Positions 42,573 through 50,519 of a DNA stretch of 64,000 bases are shown piece after piece. This DNA is from Syntrophomonas sp. UBA1368. GTDB lineage: Bacteria > Bacillota > Syntrophomonadia > Syntrophomonadales > Syntrophomonadaceae. Each line of letters begins with the position of its first letter. Positions within the stretch are counted from its first letter, which is position 1. The stretch spans positions 1 to 64,000 of the forward strand of contig DBRM01000032.1 in NCBI GenBank assembly GCA_002305965.1, in the 5' to 3' direction. The notes under the pieces are model-generated. The model was given only the letters and a program-made list of their open reading frames with translations. It was not told the DNA's origin and did no database searches. The position numbers were made by a program, and so were the translations under genes.

Positions 42573-43821
42573 ATAAAGACGAAGTAAGAAAATCTTTCCC
42601 CCCGCCCCGCATTGCTGACGCGGGGGAGAGCAGACTATATATATCACTGGCCAGTATATCCAGAGCCAGCAAATCTCCCGCCTCACTGCTGCCCTGTTCC
42701 TGACTTAGTTTTTTTACTTGACTGCCGCGGCTTAAAATCGGCAAAGATGATTTATTTTTAATTTTTTGCAGGATTTTGCGCCCGGTTGACGAAAATGCGA
42801 GTATATGAAAATATTGAGGTCCATGTTGATCAAGGATATCAATTTGTTCTTTGGTAAGATGAAATAAGGAGTATATGAGGATTCGGTTTATCCGTGTCAG
42901 GCTGTACCGCTTCGATTTTATTTTGCGGCGCAATTCTTCAAGGGTACCGCTGTGCAGGGAAGCTTCTTTGATCCGGTATTCAAGTCCTTCGCTGATTTCA
43001 TATATCTGGCTTAAAGAAGACAGGGACATGCTGCGCAGATTGGCCAGGACTATTTGCTCAAGGGCATTGGGAGAAATAGGAGCCCGCCCCATGCTGATTT
43101 CCCGTTCTAAAATCTGTCTGCTGCTTTCAGGCAGTGCTTGCTCTATTTTTTCAGTAATTACCGGGTCATTCAATAAAGCAGTTCTTATGGCACCGGCACT
43201 GGAAAACCCTGACCCTGAAATTTGCTGACTGTGATAACCGTCGCCCTGGCGGGAAATGGTAAAGGGCTGCAGGTTGATTTGATCTTGTATAATATTATGC
43301 AGGTATTCAATTGCCAGGATATTATTGGGGCCGTTCATCAGTTCTGCCAGATCAGCTGCCTGTGGGCCAAAATAATGCTGTAAGGCCCGGGAACGGGCTG
43401 CGGGATAACTTAAACCCTGACCCAGCAGATCTTTCAGCTGATTTCGGTACTCATCCGGTTCATTCGCCAAGAGGGAGGCTATTTTTAGCAGCGGGTCCAG
43501 TTGACCATTTTCACTGCCAAAGCCCAGATGTGTAATCACCCCGGTCCTGGCTAAGAGCTGGACGGCACCTCGGGCAAAATAATAGGCACTTCGCACGGCA
43601 AAAGCAAAAGGCAGTTCAATAACCAAGTCGACACCACCCTGAAGAGCCATTTCTGCGCGGGACCATTTATCACATACGGTGGGCTCAGCTCTTTGCGAAA
43701 AATTGCCGCTCATGACACAGACAACAGCGTCAAATGAGCCGTTTTTTTTAGCAGTATTGATCAAATGTTCATGCCCCTTATGGAAGGGATTGAACTCTGC
43801 GATGATACCCAGAACGCTCAA
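42562..43821 (-). CDS. tmcAL: tRNA(Met) cytidine acetate ligase TmcAL (YlbM)
   Basis: TmcAL uses ATP and acetate to make N4-acetylcytidine at the wobble position of elongator tRNA-Met. The 419-residue protein starts with the nucleotidyltransferase motif GIIAEFNPFHKGHEHLI, followed by VMSGNFSQRAEPTVCDKWSRAEMAL and a family block LGFGSENG. The length is standard. It is divergent from pta-ackA, whose product AckA handles the acetate that TmcAL needs; this is position only, not proof of a link. Confidence 0.93.
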   Translation of the reverse strand: MSVLGIIAEFNPFHKGHEHLINTAKKNGSFDAVVCVMSGNFSQRAEPTVCDKWSRAEMALQGGVDLVIELPFAFAVRSAYYFARGAVQLLARTGVITHLGFGSENGQLDPLLKIASLLANEPDEYRNQLKDLLGQGLSYPAARSRALQHYFGPQAADLAELMNGPNNILAIEYLHNIIQDQINLQPFTISRQGDGYHSQQISGSGFSSAGAIRTALLNDPVITEKIEQALPESSRQILEREISMGRAPISPNALEQIVLANLRSMSLSSLSQIYEISEGLEYRIKEASLHSGTLEELRRKIKSKRYSLTRINRILIYSLFHLTKEQIDILDQHGPQYFHILAFSSTGRKILQKIKNKSSLPILSRGSQVKKLSQEQGSSEAGDLLALDILASDIYSLLSPASAMRGGGKDFLTSSLFIG

Positions 43822-43952
43822 ATGGTATACTCCTTTAAGCTTATATTAGTCTTATAAATCTTACCACTTATAGAGATACTTATGCTAGAATTAATAAGAT
43901 AAGACAAGCATGAGTAAGTAATGAGTTACTTAAAATTTGGGGAGGTAGAAGG

Positions 43953-44945
43953 ATGAGCTTATTAGAGGAAATTAGAGAAAAGGCATCAAAAAGGGGGAAA
44001 TCGATTGTTCTTCCGGAAGGAACCGAGGAAAGGACCTTATTGGCTATTAAAGACATTGTGAGCAAAAAAATAGCCAACCCTATACTGCTGGGGAACGAGA
44101 GTGATGTGAAAGCTGCTGCCGCAAAGGTTGGCGCAGACATCTCCGGGGCAGAAATTATTGACCCTGTAAAAGCAGCTTACTTTGATGATTTTGTCCAGGC
44201 ATTCTATGAGATGCGTAAAAGCAAAGGTGTGGATCTGGATAAAGCCAAAGCCAGTATGTTGGATCCGCTCTTTTTTGCATCCATGATGGTAAAAATGGGG
44301 AAAGCAGACGGAGAAGTAGCTGGCGCAGAAAATACAACCGGTAATGTTTTAAGACCGGCTTTGCAGATCATCAAGACGGCACCTGGTATCTCAGCGGTAT
44401 CAGGATCTTTTATTGTCATCGTACCTGATTGTGCATATGGTGATAATGGAACCTTTGTTTTTGCTGATTGTGCTGTAACCCCGGTAGCAACAGCGGAACA
44501 ACTTGCAGAATTCGCCAAGACTTCGGTAGAGACAGCGGTTGATCTTTGCGGCATGAAAGATCCGAAGGTTGCTATGTTGTCTTTCTCCACCAAGGGAAGT
44601 GCCAGCCATGAAGTGGTTGATAAAATGGTCAATGCTACCAATATCGCCAAGGAAAGATTCCCTGAATTAAAATTGGACGGTGAATTACAGGCTGATGCCG
44701 CCATGGTGCCTAAAGTTGGTGCTTCAAAGGCCCCCGGCAGTCTGGTAGCCGGTCAGGCCAATGTACTTATATTCCCTGATTTGCAAGCTGGAAATATTGG
44801 CTACAAATTAGTGCAAAGATTAGCCAAAGCAGAAGCAATCGGCCCTATTCTCCAAGGTTTGGACAAACCCGTCAATGACCTGTCAAGAGGATGCAGTGTA
44901 GAAGATGTGGTTAATGTGGTAGCTATGATAGCTGTAAAAGCTTAA
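43953..44945 (+). CDS. pta: Phosphate acetyltransferase
   Basis: Pta interconverts acetyl-CoA and acetyl phosphate. The 330-residue short form starts LLEEIREKASKRGKSIVLPEGTEERTL and has VDSFFAS-like DPLFFASMMVKMGKADGEVAGAENTTGNVLRPALQII and VFPDLQAGNIGYKLVQRLA. It lies 38 bases before ackA, giving the ATP-forming acetate pathway. The ATG has GGGGAGG upstream. An extended -10-like TATGCTAGAAT lies about 70 bases ahead of the start. Confidence 0.95.
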   Translation: MSLLEEIREKASKRGKSIVLPEGTEERTLLAIKDIVSKKIANPILLGNESDVKAAAAKVGADISGAEIIDPVKAAYFDDFVQAFYEMRKSKGVDLDKAKASMLDPLFFASMMVKMGKADGEVAGAENTTGNVLRPALQIIKTAPGISAVSGSFIVIVPDCAYGDNGTFVFADCAVTPVATAEQLAEFAKTSVETAVDLCGMKDPKVAMLSFSTKGSASHEVVDKMVNATNIAKERFPELKLDGELQADAAMVPKVGASKAPGSLVAGQANVLIFPDLQAGNIGYKLVQRLAKAEAIGPILQGLDKPVNDLSRGCSVEDVVNVVAMIAVKA

Positions 44946-44983
44946 TCCGGATAAATTATTAAATTATATAGGAGGTCGAGTAA

Positions 44984-46180
44984 ATGAAAGTTCTCGTAGT
45001 GAATGCCGGTAGTTCATCAATTAAATATCAGGTCTTTGATATGACCGATGAATCAGTATTAGCCAAAGGCTTAGTAGATAGAGTCGGGATCCCCGGAACT
45101 TCTTTAAAACACGAACCAACTGGAAAAGATGAAGTTATCATCAAAAAAGACTTGCCTGACCATACCGAAGGTATGAAATTAGTTTTTGAAGTTCTGGTAA
45201 ATCCGGAATACGGATGCATCAAAAGCATGGATGAAATCGGTGCAGTCGGACACCGGGTGGTTCATGGCGGTGAAGAATTTGCCAGTTCAGTTGTCATCGA
45301 TGATCATGTAAAAAAGGTTATAAAGGATTGTTTCGATATTGCACCGCTGCATAATCCTCCCAATTTAATGGGAATCGAAGCCTGTCAGTCATTAATGCCC
45401 AATGTACCTCATGTGGTAGTCTTTGATACCGCTTTCCATCAGACCATGGAAGCTGCTAATTATATGTATGCTCTTCCTTATGATGTTTATGAAAAATTTA
45501 GAGTCAGAAGATATGGTTTCCACGGCACTTCACATTTTTATGTCTCCCATCGGGCGGCAGAGATGCTGGGCAAACCATATGAAGATTGCAAGATCATCAC
45601 TTTACACCTGGGCAATGGAGCCAGTATGGCAGCCATCAAGGGCGGTAAAGTGGTTGATACTTCCATGGGCTTTACCCCTCTGGAAGGTTTGGTCATGGGG
45701 ACCCGCTCAGGGGATATTGACCCGGCTATCGTTTTTTATCTGATGGACAAATTGGAAATGAATTCATCAGAAGCCAACAGCTATTTTAACAAAAAATCCG
45801 GTATGTTAGGATTGTCAGGCGTATCCAATGACCTGCGCGACATTCTGGCGGCAGCCAAGACCGGAAACACAAGAGCCCAAATAGCGCTGGCAGTTTACTA
45901 TAATAAGGTCAAAGGATATATCGGCAATTACATCGCTAAACTGAATGGCTGTGATTGTCTGGTATTTACTGCCGGGGTTGGTGAAAATGCTGCGGATATC
46001 AGAGAAAGCGTATGCTCTGACCTTGATTATCTGGGAATAAAAATCGATGCAGAAAAGAATAATGTCAGAGGCAAAGAAGTAGACGTTGCAGCAGCCGATT
46101 CCAAAGTTAGAATATTTGTCATTCCAACCAATGAAGAATTAGTTATTGCCCGTGATACTTTCCAACTGGCTACTAAATAG
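44984..46180 (+). CDS. ackA: Acetate kinase
   Basis: AckA makes ATP and acetate from acetyl phosphate. The 398-residue ASKHA-fold protein opens with KVLVVNAGSSSIKYQVFD and has GHRVVHGGEEF, FDTAFHQTM, RRYGFHGTSH and TLHLGNGASMAAIKGGKVVDTSMGFTPLEGL, covering the substrate and nucleotide sites. The ATG has ATAGGAGG upstream. It is the last gene of the pair, followed by a GC-rich hairpin and a palindromic element. Confidence 0.96.
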   Translation: MKVLVVNAGSSSIKYQVFDMTDESVLAKGLVDRVGIPGTSLKHEPTGKDEVIIKKDLPDHTEGMKLVFEVLVNPEYGCIKSMDEIGAVGHRVVHGGEEFASSVVIDDHVKKVIKDCFDIAPLHNPPNLMGIEACQSLMPNVPHVVVFDTAFHQTMEAANYMYALPYDVYEKFRVRRYGFHGTSHFYVSHRAAEMLGKPYEDCKIITLHLGNGASMAAIKGGKVVDTSMGFTPLEGLVMGTRSGDIDPAIVFYLMDKLEMNSSEANSYFNKKSGMLGLSGVSNDLRDILAAAKTGNTRAQIALAVYYNKVKGYIGNYIAKLNGCDCLVFTAGVGENAADIRESVCSDLDYLGIKIDAEKNNVRGKEVDVAAADSKVRIFVIPTNEELVIARDTFQLATK

Positions 46181-46347
46181 AGCGCCATACTGAGGCGGGG
46201 AAGGCCCCGCCTCTCAGACTGCCAAAAAAGGCTAATAGCTTCGTTAACTTAGGAAGCCCGTTTAATCGACGTACCTCAGTACGCCTCAATCACGGGCTTC
46301 CTGGTTGCCTGGCTCTTAACCTTTTTTGTTCGCTCTGACATGGCGCC
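46181..46347. repeat. Palindromic intergenic element, copy 2, with nested GC-rich hairpin
   Basis: The core is CAAAAAAGGCTAATAGC (46223-46239) against GCTCTTAACCTTTTTTG (46312-46328), paired at 15 of 17 places. Inner arms are AGGAAGCCCGT (46251-46261) and ACGGGCTTCCT (46292-46302), with GTAC-CTCA-GTAC at the tip. Outside lie GCGCCAT (46182-46188) and ATGGCGC (46340-46346), and a perfect hairpin, GAGGCGGGG-AAGG-CCCCGCCTC (46192-46213), is nested in the left arm. It shares its plan with copy 1 at 35503-35612. It probably ends ackA transcription. Confidence 0.72.
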
Positions 46348-46460
46348 GGATTTATGGACACCCTGCAAGGCAGGTAGGCCCTATCTCTTTTGTTTTGGTC
46401 ATAAAGGGTTAAGTGACATACAAAAAAGGAATAATAGCAGAAAGCGATTAGAGCGCTTTA

Positions 46461-46490
46461 TTGACAACATCAAGCCTGGAATACTATAAT
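46461..46490 (+). promoter_or_regulatory. Sigma-A promoter of the yceD-rpmF-plsX operon
   Basis: Perfect TTGACA (46461-46466), an 18-base spacer and perfect TATAAT (46485-46490), 30 bases before the gene. An inverted repeat AAAGCG (46441-46446)/CGCTTT (46454-46459) lies just upstream of the -35 and could be a regulator site. Confidence 0.85.
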
Positions 46491-46519
46491 TAATCTGTTA
46501 TTTTTACGAGGGTCATACG

Positions 46520-47029
46520 ATGAGAATTAATCTTAAGCAACTGAAGCTTCACCAGGAAGATGCTGTATATTTTGATTACAAAGGCAGCATGGATGATCGT
46601 TTTTTAGCCGGCAGCGGGGCAAGTATCGCGTCCCCTGTTGAAATTTCATTGATGGTGAAAAGACAAAATCAGGTTTTTTATGGTTCAGGTGCCTTGCAAA
46701 CTGTGATAGAGTATAGCTGTTCCCGTTGCTTAAAATTATTTACCAGGCCTATTTCTCTGGAATTGTCATTTATCATAGCGGAAGCCGGGAATGAAGACCG
46801 TTATGATGAAGAAGTCCTGCTAATGGAAGATGACGAGGCAGATATAACTGCTTATATTGAAGGGACGATATTTACAGAAATACCGTTAAATCCGATTTGT
46901 GACCCGAGTTGCAAAGGCCTGTGCCCCTTTTGCGGCGGGGACAAAAATATAGATGAATGTCATTGTGTCAATGAAGAAATCGATCCCCGCTGGGAAAAAC
47001 TGAAGAAGTTAAACAGGGAAGGAGGTTAA
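46520..47029 (+). CDS. yceD: YceD/DUF177 family protein
   Basis: This 169-residue protein of the DUF177 family has CSRCL in the middle and a C-terminal Cys cluster (CDPSCKGLCPFCGGDKN...CHC) that probably binds Zn, plus the acidic EEVLLMEDDEADI. The family is linked to 23S rRNA/L32 accumulation, and here as elsewhere it directly precedes rpmF. The ATG has GAGGG upstream. The SD of rpmF overlaps its stop region. Confidence 0.92.
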   Translation: MRINLKQLKLHQEDAVYFDYKGSMDDRFLAGSGASIASPVEISLMVKRQNQVFYGSGALQTVIEYSCSRCLKLFTRPISLELSFIIAEAGNEDRYDEEVLLMEDDEADITAYIEGTIFTEIPLNPICDPSCKGLCPFCGGDKNIDECHCVNEEIDPRWEKLKKLNREGG

Positions 47030-47034
47030 GTTTA

Positions 47035-47214
47035 ATGGGAGTTCCAAAGAGAAGACAATCACATTCCCGAAAGAATAAGCGGCGTGCTGAATGGAGGAAA
47101 ATTGATAAACCGGGTTTGGTTGAATGTCCCCAGTGTCATGAATTGAAAATGCCCCATCATGCATGCCTGAGTTGTGGACATTATAACGGAAAAACAGTTT
47201 TGGAAGTTAAATAA
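47035..47214 (+). CDS. rpmF: Ribosomal protein bL32
   Basis: A 59-residue protein begins MGVPKRRQSHSRKNKRRAEW, the unmistakable bL32 start, and has a zinc ribbon CPQCHEL...CLSCGHY. ATG 47035 follows GGAAGGAGG that overlaps the end of yceD by a few bases. It completes the conserved yceD-rpmF pair and is followed by a hairpin before plsX. Confidence 0.97.
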   Translation: MGVPKRRQSHSRKNKRRAEWRKIDKPGLVECPQCHELKMPHHACLSCGHYNGKTVLEVK

Positions 47215-47224
47215 ATCTTTTTAT

Positions 47225-47268
47225 CAAAAAGTAAGTTGGAGTCTTTGAGGCAAAAACCTTACTTTTTG
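47225..47268 (+). terminator. Hairpin between rpmF and plsX
   Basis: CAAAAAGTAAG (47225-47235) pairs perfectly with CTTACTTTTTG (47258-47268) over a 22-base loop. It is T-rich at the 3' end but has no clean T-run afterwards, so it may be a partial terminator that lowers plsX expression relative to L32. Confidence 0.55.
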
Positions 47269-47290
47269 TCTTATAAGGAGTTGTTTGCCG

Positions 47291-48256
47291 ATGAGAATAG
47301 CTGTTGATGCAATGGGAGGAGATCATGCTCCCCGGGAAATTATTGCCGGAGCCTTAAAATGGACCCGGGAGAATTCATCAACCGTTTTGCTGGTAGGTAA
47401 AGATACTGTCATTGAGAATGAATTAAAGCATTTTAATTATGATTCTTCCCGGGTTGAAATCATAAATGCCAGCGAAGTGATCGAAATGGATGAATCACCA
47501 GCTTTGGCCTTACGCCGGAAGAAAGATTCTTCCATCGTGGTAGCCACCAAATTAGTCAAAGAGAAACGGGCGGATTGTTTAGTTTCCTGTGGCAGCACCG
47601 GAGCACAAATGGCGGCAGCGATATTTATCTTAGGCCGAATAGAAGGAATAGAAAGACCGCCGGTCATTACAGCTATCCCTAACTTGTCCGGCAATTTTAC
47701 ATTTCTGATCGATCTGGGCGCCAATGTTGATTGCAAGGCCAAGCAGCTTGTTCAGTTCGCATATTTAGGCAGCGCTTATGCCAATTTATCGTTTCAAATA
47801 GATAAGCCCCGGATCGCACTGCTCAGTAATGGCAGCGAAGAGAGCAAAGGCAATGCAGTGACCGTGGAAGCCCATGATCTGCTTAAACAGCAAACCAGTT
47901 TAAATTTTATTGGCAATGCAGAAGGACGGGATATTTTTAATAATTATGCCGATGTGATCGTCTGCGATGGTTTTGTAGGTAATATTGTTTTGAAAACCAT
48001 TGAAGGAATGGCAGCTTTCATTGGGGAAGCCATCCTTAAGGAAACCGGAACTGTACCAAAGTTCATGCAAAAGCTTGATTACACCCAGGTGGGCGGTGCT
48101 CCATTGCTGGGCGTTGAAGGAATCAGTATCGTATGCCACGGCAGTTCAAAACAGGAAGCGGTTTTAAACGGGATGCGAATTGCTGAGAAGTCTTTCCTTA
48201 ATGATATAGTGGAAGGACAAAAGAAAGCTTTAAGCTTTATGGAGGAAAATGCATAA
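47291..48256 (+). CDS. plsX: Phosphate acyltransferase PlsX
   Basis: PlsX converts acyl-ACP to acyl phosphate for phospholipid synthesis. The 321-residue protein starts MRIAVDAMGGDHAPREIIAGA and has VSCGSTGAQMAAAIFILGRI and NIVLKTIEGMAAFIGEAI. I chose ATG 47291; a TTG two codons earlier (47285) is closer to the AAGGAG SD and cannot be excluded. acpP follows after 83 bases. The usual fapR and fabD/fabG neighbours are missing here. Confidence 0.94.
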   Translation: MRIAVDAMGGDHAPREIIAGALKWTRENSSTVLLVGKDTVIENELKHFNYDSSRVEIINASEVIEMDESPALALRRKKDSSIVVATKLVKEKRADCLVSCGSTGAQMAAAIFILGRIEGIERPPVITAIPNLSGNFTFLIDLGANVDCKAKQLVQFAYLGSAYANLSFQIDKPRIALLSNGSEESKGNAVTVEAHDLLKQQTSLNFIGNAEGRDIFNNYADVIVCDGFVGNIVLKTIEGMAAFIGEAILKETGTVPKFMQKLDYTQVGGAPLLGVEGISIVCHGSSKQEAVLNGMRIAEKSFLNDIVEGQKKALSFMEENA

Positions 48257-48339
48257 CTGCCAAACCAAGGGAAACGATTTATCTTTGCTGGTGAAATAGA
48301 ATATAATCATTTTAAACCTTGAATGCTGGAGGAGAGAAT

Positions 48340-48591
48340 ATGGAAGAGTTTTTCGAACTGGCAAGAAAATTATTAGCCGAACAATTAGATATTGATCCCC
48401 ATGAGATAACGATGGAAACTGCTTTTGAAGATATCGAGGCTGATTCCATCGATATTGTGGAAATGATCATGGCTTTGGAAGACATTTATGACATTGAATT
48501 CCCCGAAGAAGACCTGGAGGATTACCCTGTGATGGGTTTATTGGTAAAAGCGCTTTATACTTATTTACAGCAGGTGCAGAATGGCAAATAA
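48340..48591 (+). CDS. acpP: Acyl carrier protein
   Basis: This 83-residue acidic four-helix protein carries acyl chains on a phosphopantetheine attached to Ser36 in EADSIDIVEM, the family's DSLD motif with Ile for Leu. ATG 48340 follows CTGGAGGAGAG. The open frame extends seven codons further back without an SD. It lies between plsX and rnc, as in many bacteria. Its end overlaps rnc by 11 bases. Confidence 0.95.
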   Translation: MEEFFELARKLLAEQLDIDPHEITMETAFEDIEADSIDIVEMIMALEDIYDIEFPEEDLEDYPVMGLLVKALYTYLQQVQNGK

Positions 48592-49291
48592 GACCGACGA
48601 CTTTGCTGCAGCCCAGGGGCTGGAGTTCAATAGTATGGCCTTGTTAACTTTGGCTTTGACGCATCCTTCTTATCATCAGGATAAAAACCTGCAGGCAGAC
48701 AATCAGAGATTGGAATTCCTGGGAGATGCAGTTTTAAACTTGGCGATCACCGAGGCTTTATTTGAAAGATTACCCGACCAGGCCGAAGGCGAATTGACTA
48801 AAATACGGGCCAAAATCGTGTGCGAAAAAGCTCTTTTACAAATCGCACGGGGTCTAAATCTGGGTTCTTACTTGTTGTTAGGCAAAGGGGAGGAAATGTC
48901 CGGCGGACGCAGCCGCAAATCGATTCTGGCAGATGCTGTGGAAGCAGTGATCGGTGCAATATACCTGGACAAGGGTTATGATGCTGCCCGGAGCTTTATA
49001 TGGCAGCATTTTCAGGAGGTTATCAGTCAAGCTTCCAGTGGTGATTATAATGATTATAAATCCAAACTGCAGGAAATCGTTCAAGCAAAAAACAGACAAA
49101 GTGTAAACTATGTAATATTAGAGGAGAGTGGGCCCGCCCATGCCAAAATTTTCACCGCAGGCGTCTATTATCAGAAAACCCTGCTGGCTGTCGGGCGTGG
49201 CAAGAGTAAAAAAGAAGCGGAACAAAATGCCGCTGAAAAAGCGCTGGAAGATGAATCGAAGCTTCAGCAGTTATTAAAAATGTCAGTATGA
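48581..49291 (+). CDS. rnc: Ribonuclease III
   Basis: This 236-residue endonuclease cuts double-stranded RNA (rRNA precursors, regulatory duplexes). The signature is RLEFLGDAVLNL, with the second acidic site in LADAVEAVIGAIYLDKG, and a C-terminal dsRNA-binding domain (about 160-230: DYKSKLQEIVQ...GKSKKEAEQNAAEKAL). The ATG overlaps acpP. Next comes a radical SAM gene and then smc. Confidence 0.96.
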   Translation: MANKTDDFAAAQGLEFNSMALLTLALTHPSYHQDKNLQADNQRLEFLGDAVLNLAITEALFERLPDQAEGELTKIRAKIVCEKALLQIARGLNLGSYLLLGKGEEMSGGRSRKSILADAVEAVIGAIYLDKGYDAARSFIWQHFQEVISQASSGDYNDYKSKLQEIVQAKNRQSVNYVILEESGPAHAKIFTAGVYYQKTLLAVGRGKSKKEAEQNAAEKALEDESKLQQLLKMSV

Positions 49292-49301
49292 AGGAAAATC
49301 C

Positions 49302-50387
49302 ATGGCACATTTCAATATTCCTGTTTTTATCCCCCATTTAGGTTGTCCTTTTCAATGTATATTTTGTAATCAGCAAAAAATTACTGCCGTACATCATACT
49401 GCTTCCGCAAAAGAGGTAGAAAACATTATTACGACAGCTTTAAAAACCTTGCCTTGTGATCGGGAGGCGGAAGCAGCATTTTTTGGCGGCAGCTTCACAG
49501 CCATTAATAAAGAAATACAGCAGTTTTATCTGGATCTGGTAAAACCTTATCTGGCTGAAGGGGCGCTTAGCGGAATACGGATCTCCACTCGTCCGGATTT
49601 TATTGACCGGGAAGAATTGGAGTTTTTGCTGGCAGCAGGAGTTACAACCATTGAACTGGGGGTACAATCCCTTGATGACCATGTGCTTGCCGCTTCCGGC
49701 CGGGGTTATGAAAGCCGGATCGTTACCCAGGCAGTTGAATTAATACGGCAATATCCCTTTCAGTTGGGGATACAGCTAATGATCGGACTTCCGGAAGATC
49801 ATATTGCCGCCGACCTGGAGACTGCCACCAAAACCATTGCATTTAAACCGGATATGGTCAGGATCTACCCGACTTTGGTCATTGAGGACACGCCTCTGGC
49901 AGCTATGTATAAAGCAGGCAAATATCAGCCATTGAGCCTGCAGGAAGCCATAGAAATAAGTATGCAGATGTATCTGCGCTTTCAACAGAACCATATCAAC
50001 GTGATCCGTATGGGACTTCATGCTGATGAAGAATTGACACAGGGAACCAATATACTGGCGGGGCCCTTTCATCCTGGTTTCGGCGAACTGGTGCAGCAGG
50101 AAATATATAAGCAGCAAGCAGCCTTGGCGTTAAAGGAATTACTGTCAGGGAAAAAGAATATTAAACAGATAGCACTGTTTGCAAATCAGCGGGATATATC
50201 AAAATTGGTTGGTTTTCGCAGAAGCAACATTGCATATTGGAAGCAGGTCTTCGAACTGGAGGAGGTAACTGTTCGACCGGACGGGTCCTTATCAAAGGAT
50301 ACGGTCTTGGTCTGTGATCCGCGATCCTTGTTCCCACCCCTTGAAGTTACCCGACAGGAGTTTATTAAATCATTCCTTGCCCAATAA
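49302..50387 (+). CDS. Elp3-like radical SAM protein, without acetyltransferase domain
   Basis: This 361-residue radical SAM protein has the cluster motif CPFQCIFC (Cys15, 19, 22), FFGGSFTAI, RISTRPDFI and IELGVQSLDDHVLAASGRGY, all as in the Elp3/HemN-related group. It lacks the GNAT domain of true Elp3. The gene is often found between rnc and smc in clostridia, but its substrate is not known; a tRNA- or cofactor-modifying role is possible. It starts 10 bases after rnc. Confidence 0.85.
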   Translation: MAHFNIPVFIPHLGCPFQCIFCNQQKITAVHHTASAKEVENIITTALKTLPCDREAEAAFFGGSFTAINKEIQQFYLDLVKPYLAEGALSGIRISTRPDFIDREELEFLLAAGVTTIELGVQSLDDHVLAASGRGYESRIVTQAVELIRQYPFQLGIQLMIGLPEDHIAADLETATKTIAFKPDMVRIYPTLVIEDTPLAAMYKAGKYQPLSLQEAIEISMQMYLRFQQNHINVIRMGLHADEELTQGTNILAGPFHPGFGELVQQEIYKQQAALALKELLSGKKNIKQIALFANQRDISKLVGFRRSNIAYWKQVFELEEVTVRPDGSLSKDTVLVCDPRSLFPPLEVTRQEFIKSFLAQ

Positions 50388-50519
50388 ATCGTGGAGTTAA
50401 AGCAGGTTCCCGGTCAATCAGGAAGCAATGGTACACTCAAACCGGGTAAACAGACTGAAAAAGCAGTAAATGGTTTTGCTATATGAGACAAGTAAACAGT
50501 TCATGCGGAGGGAATTTTT

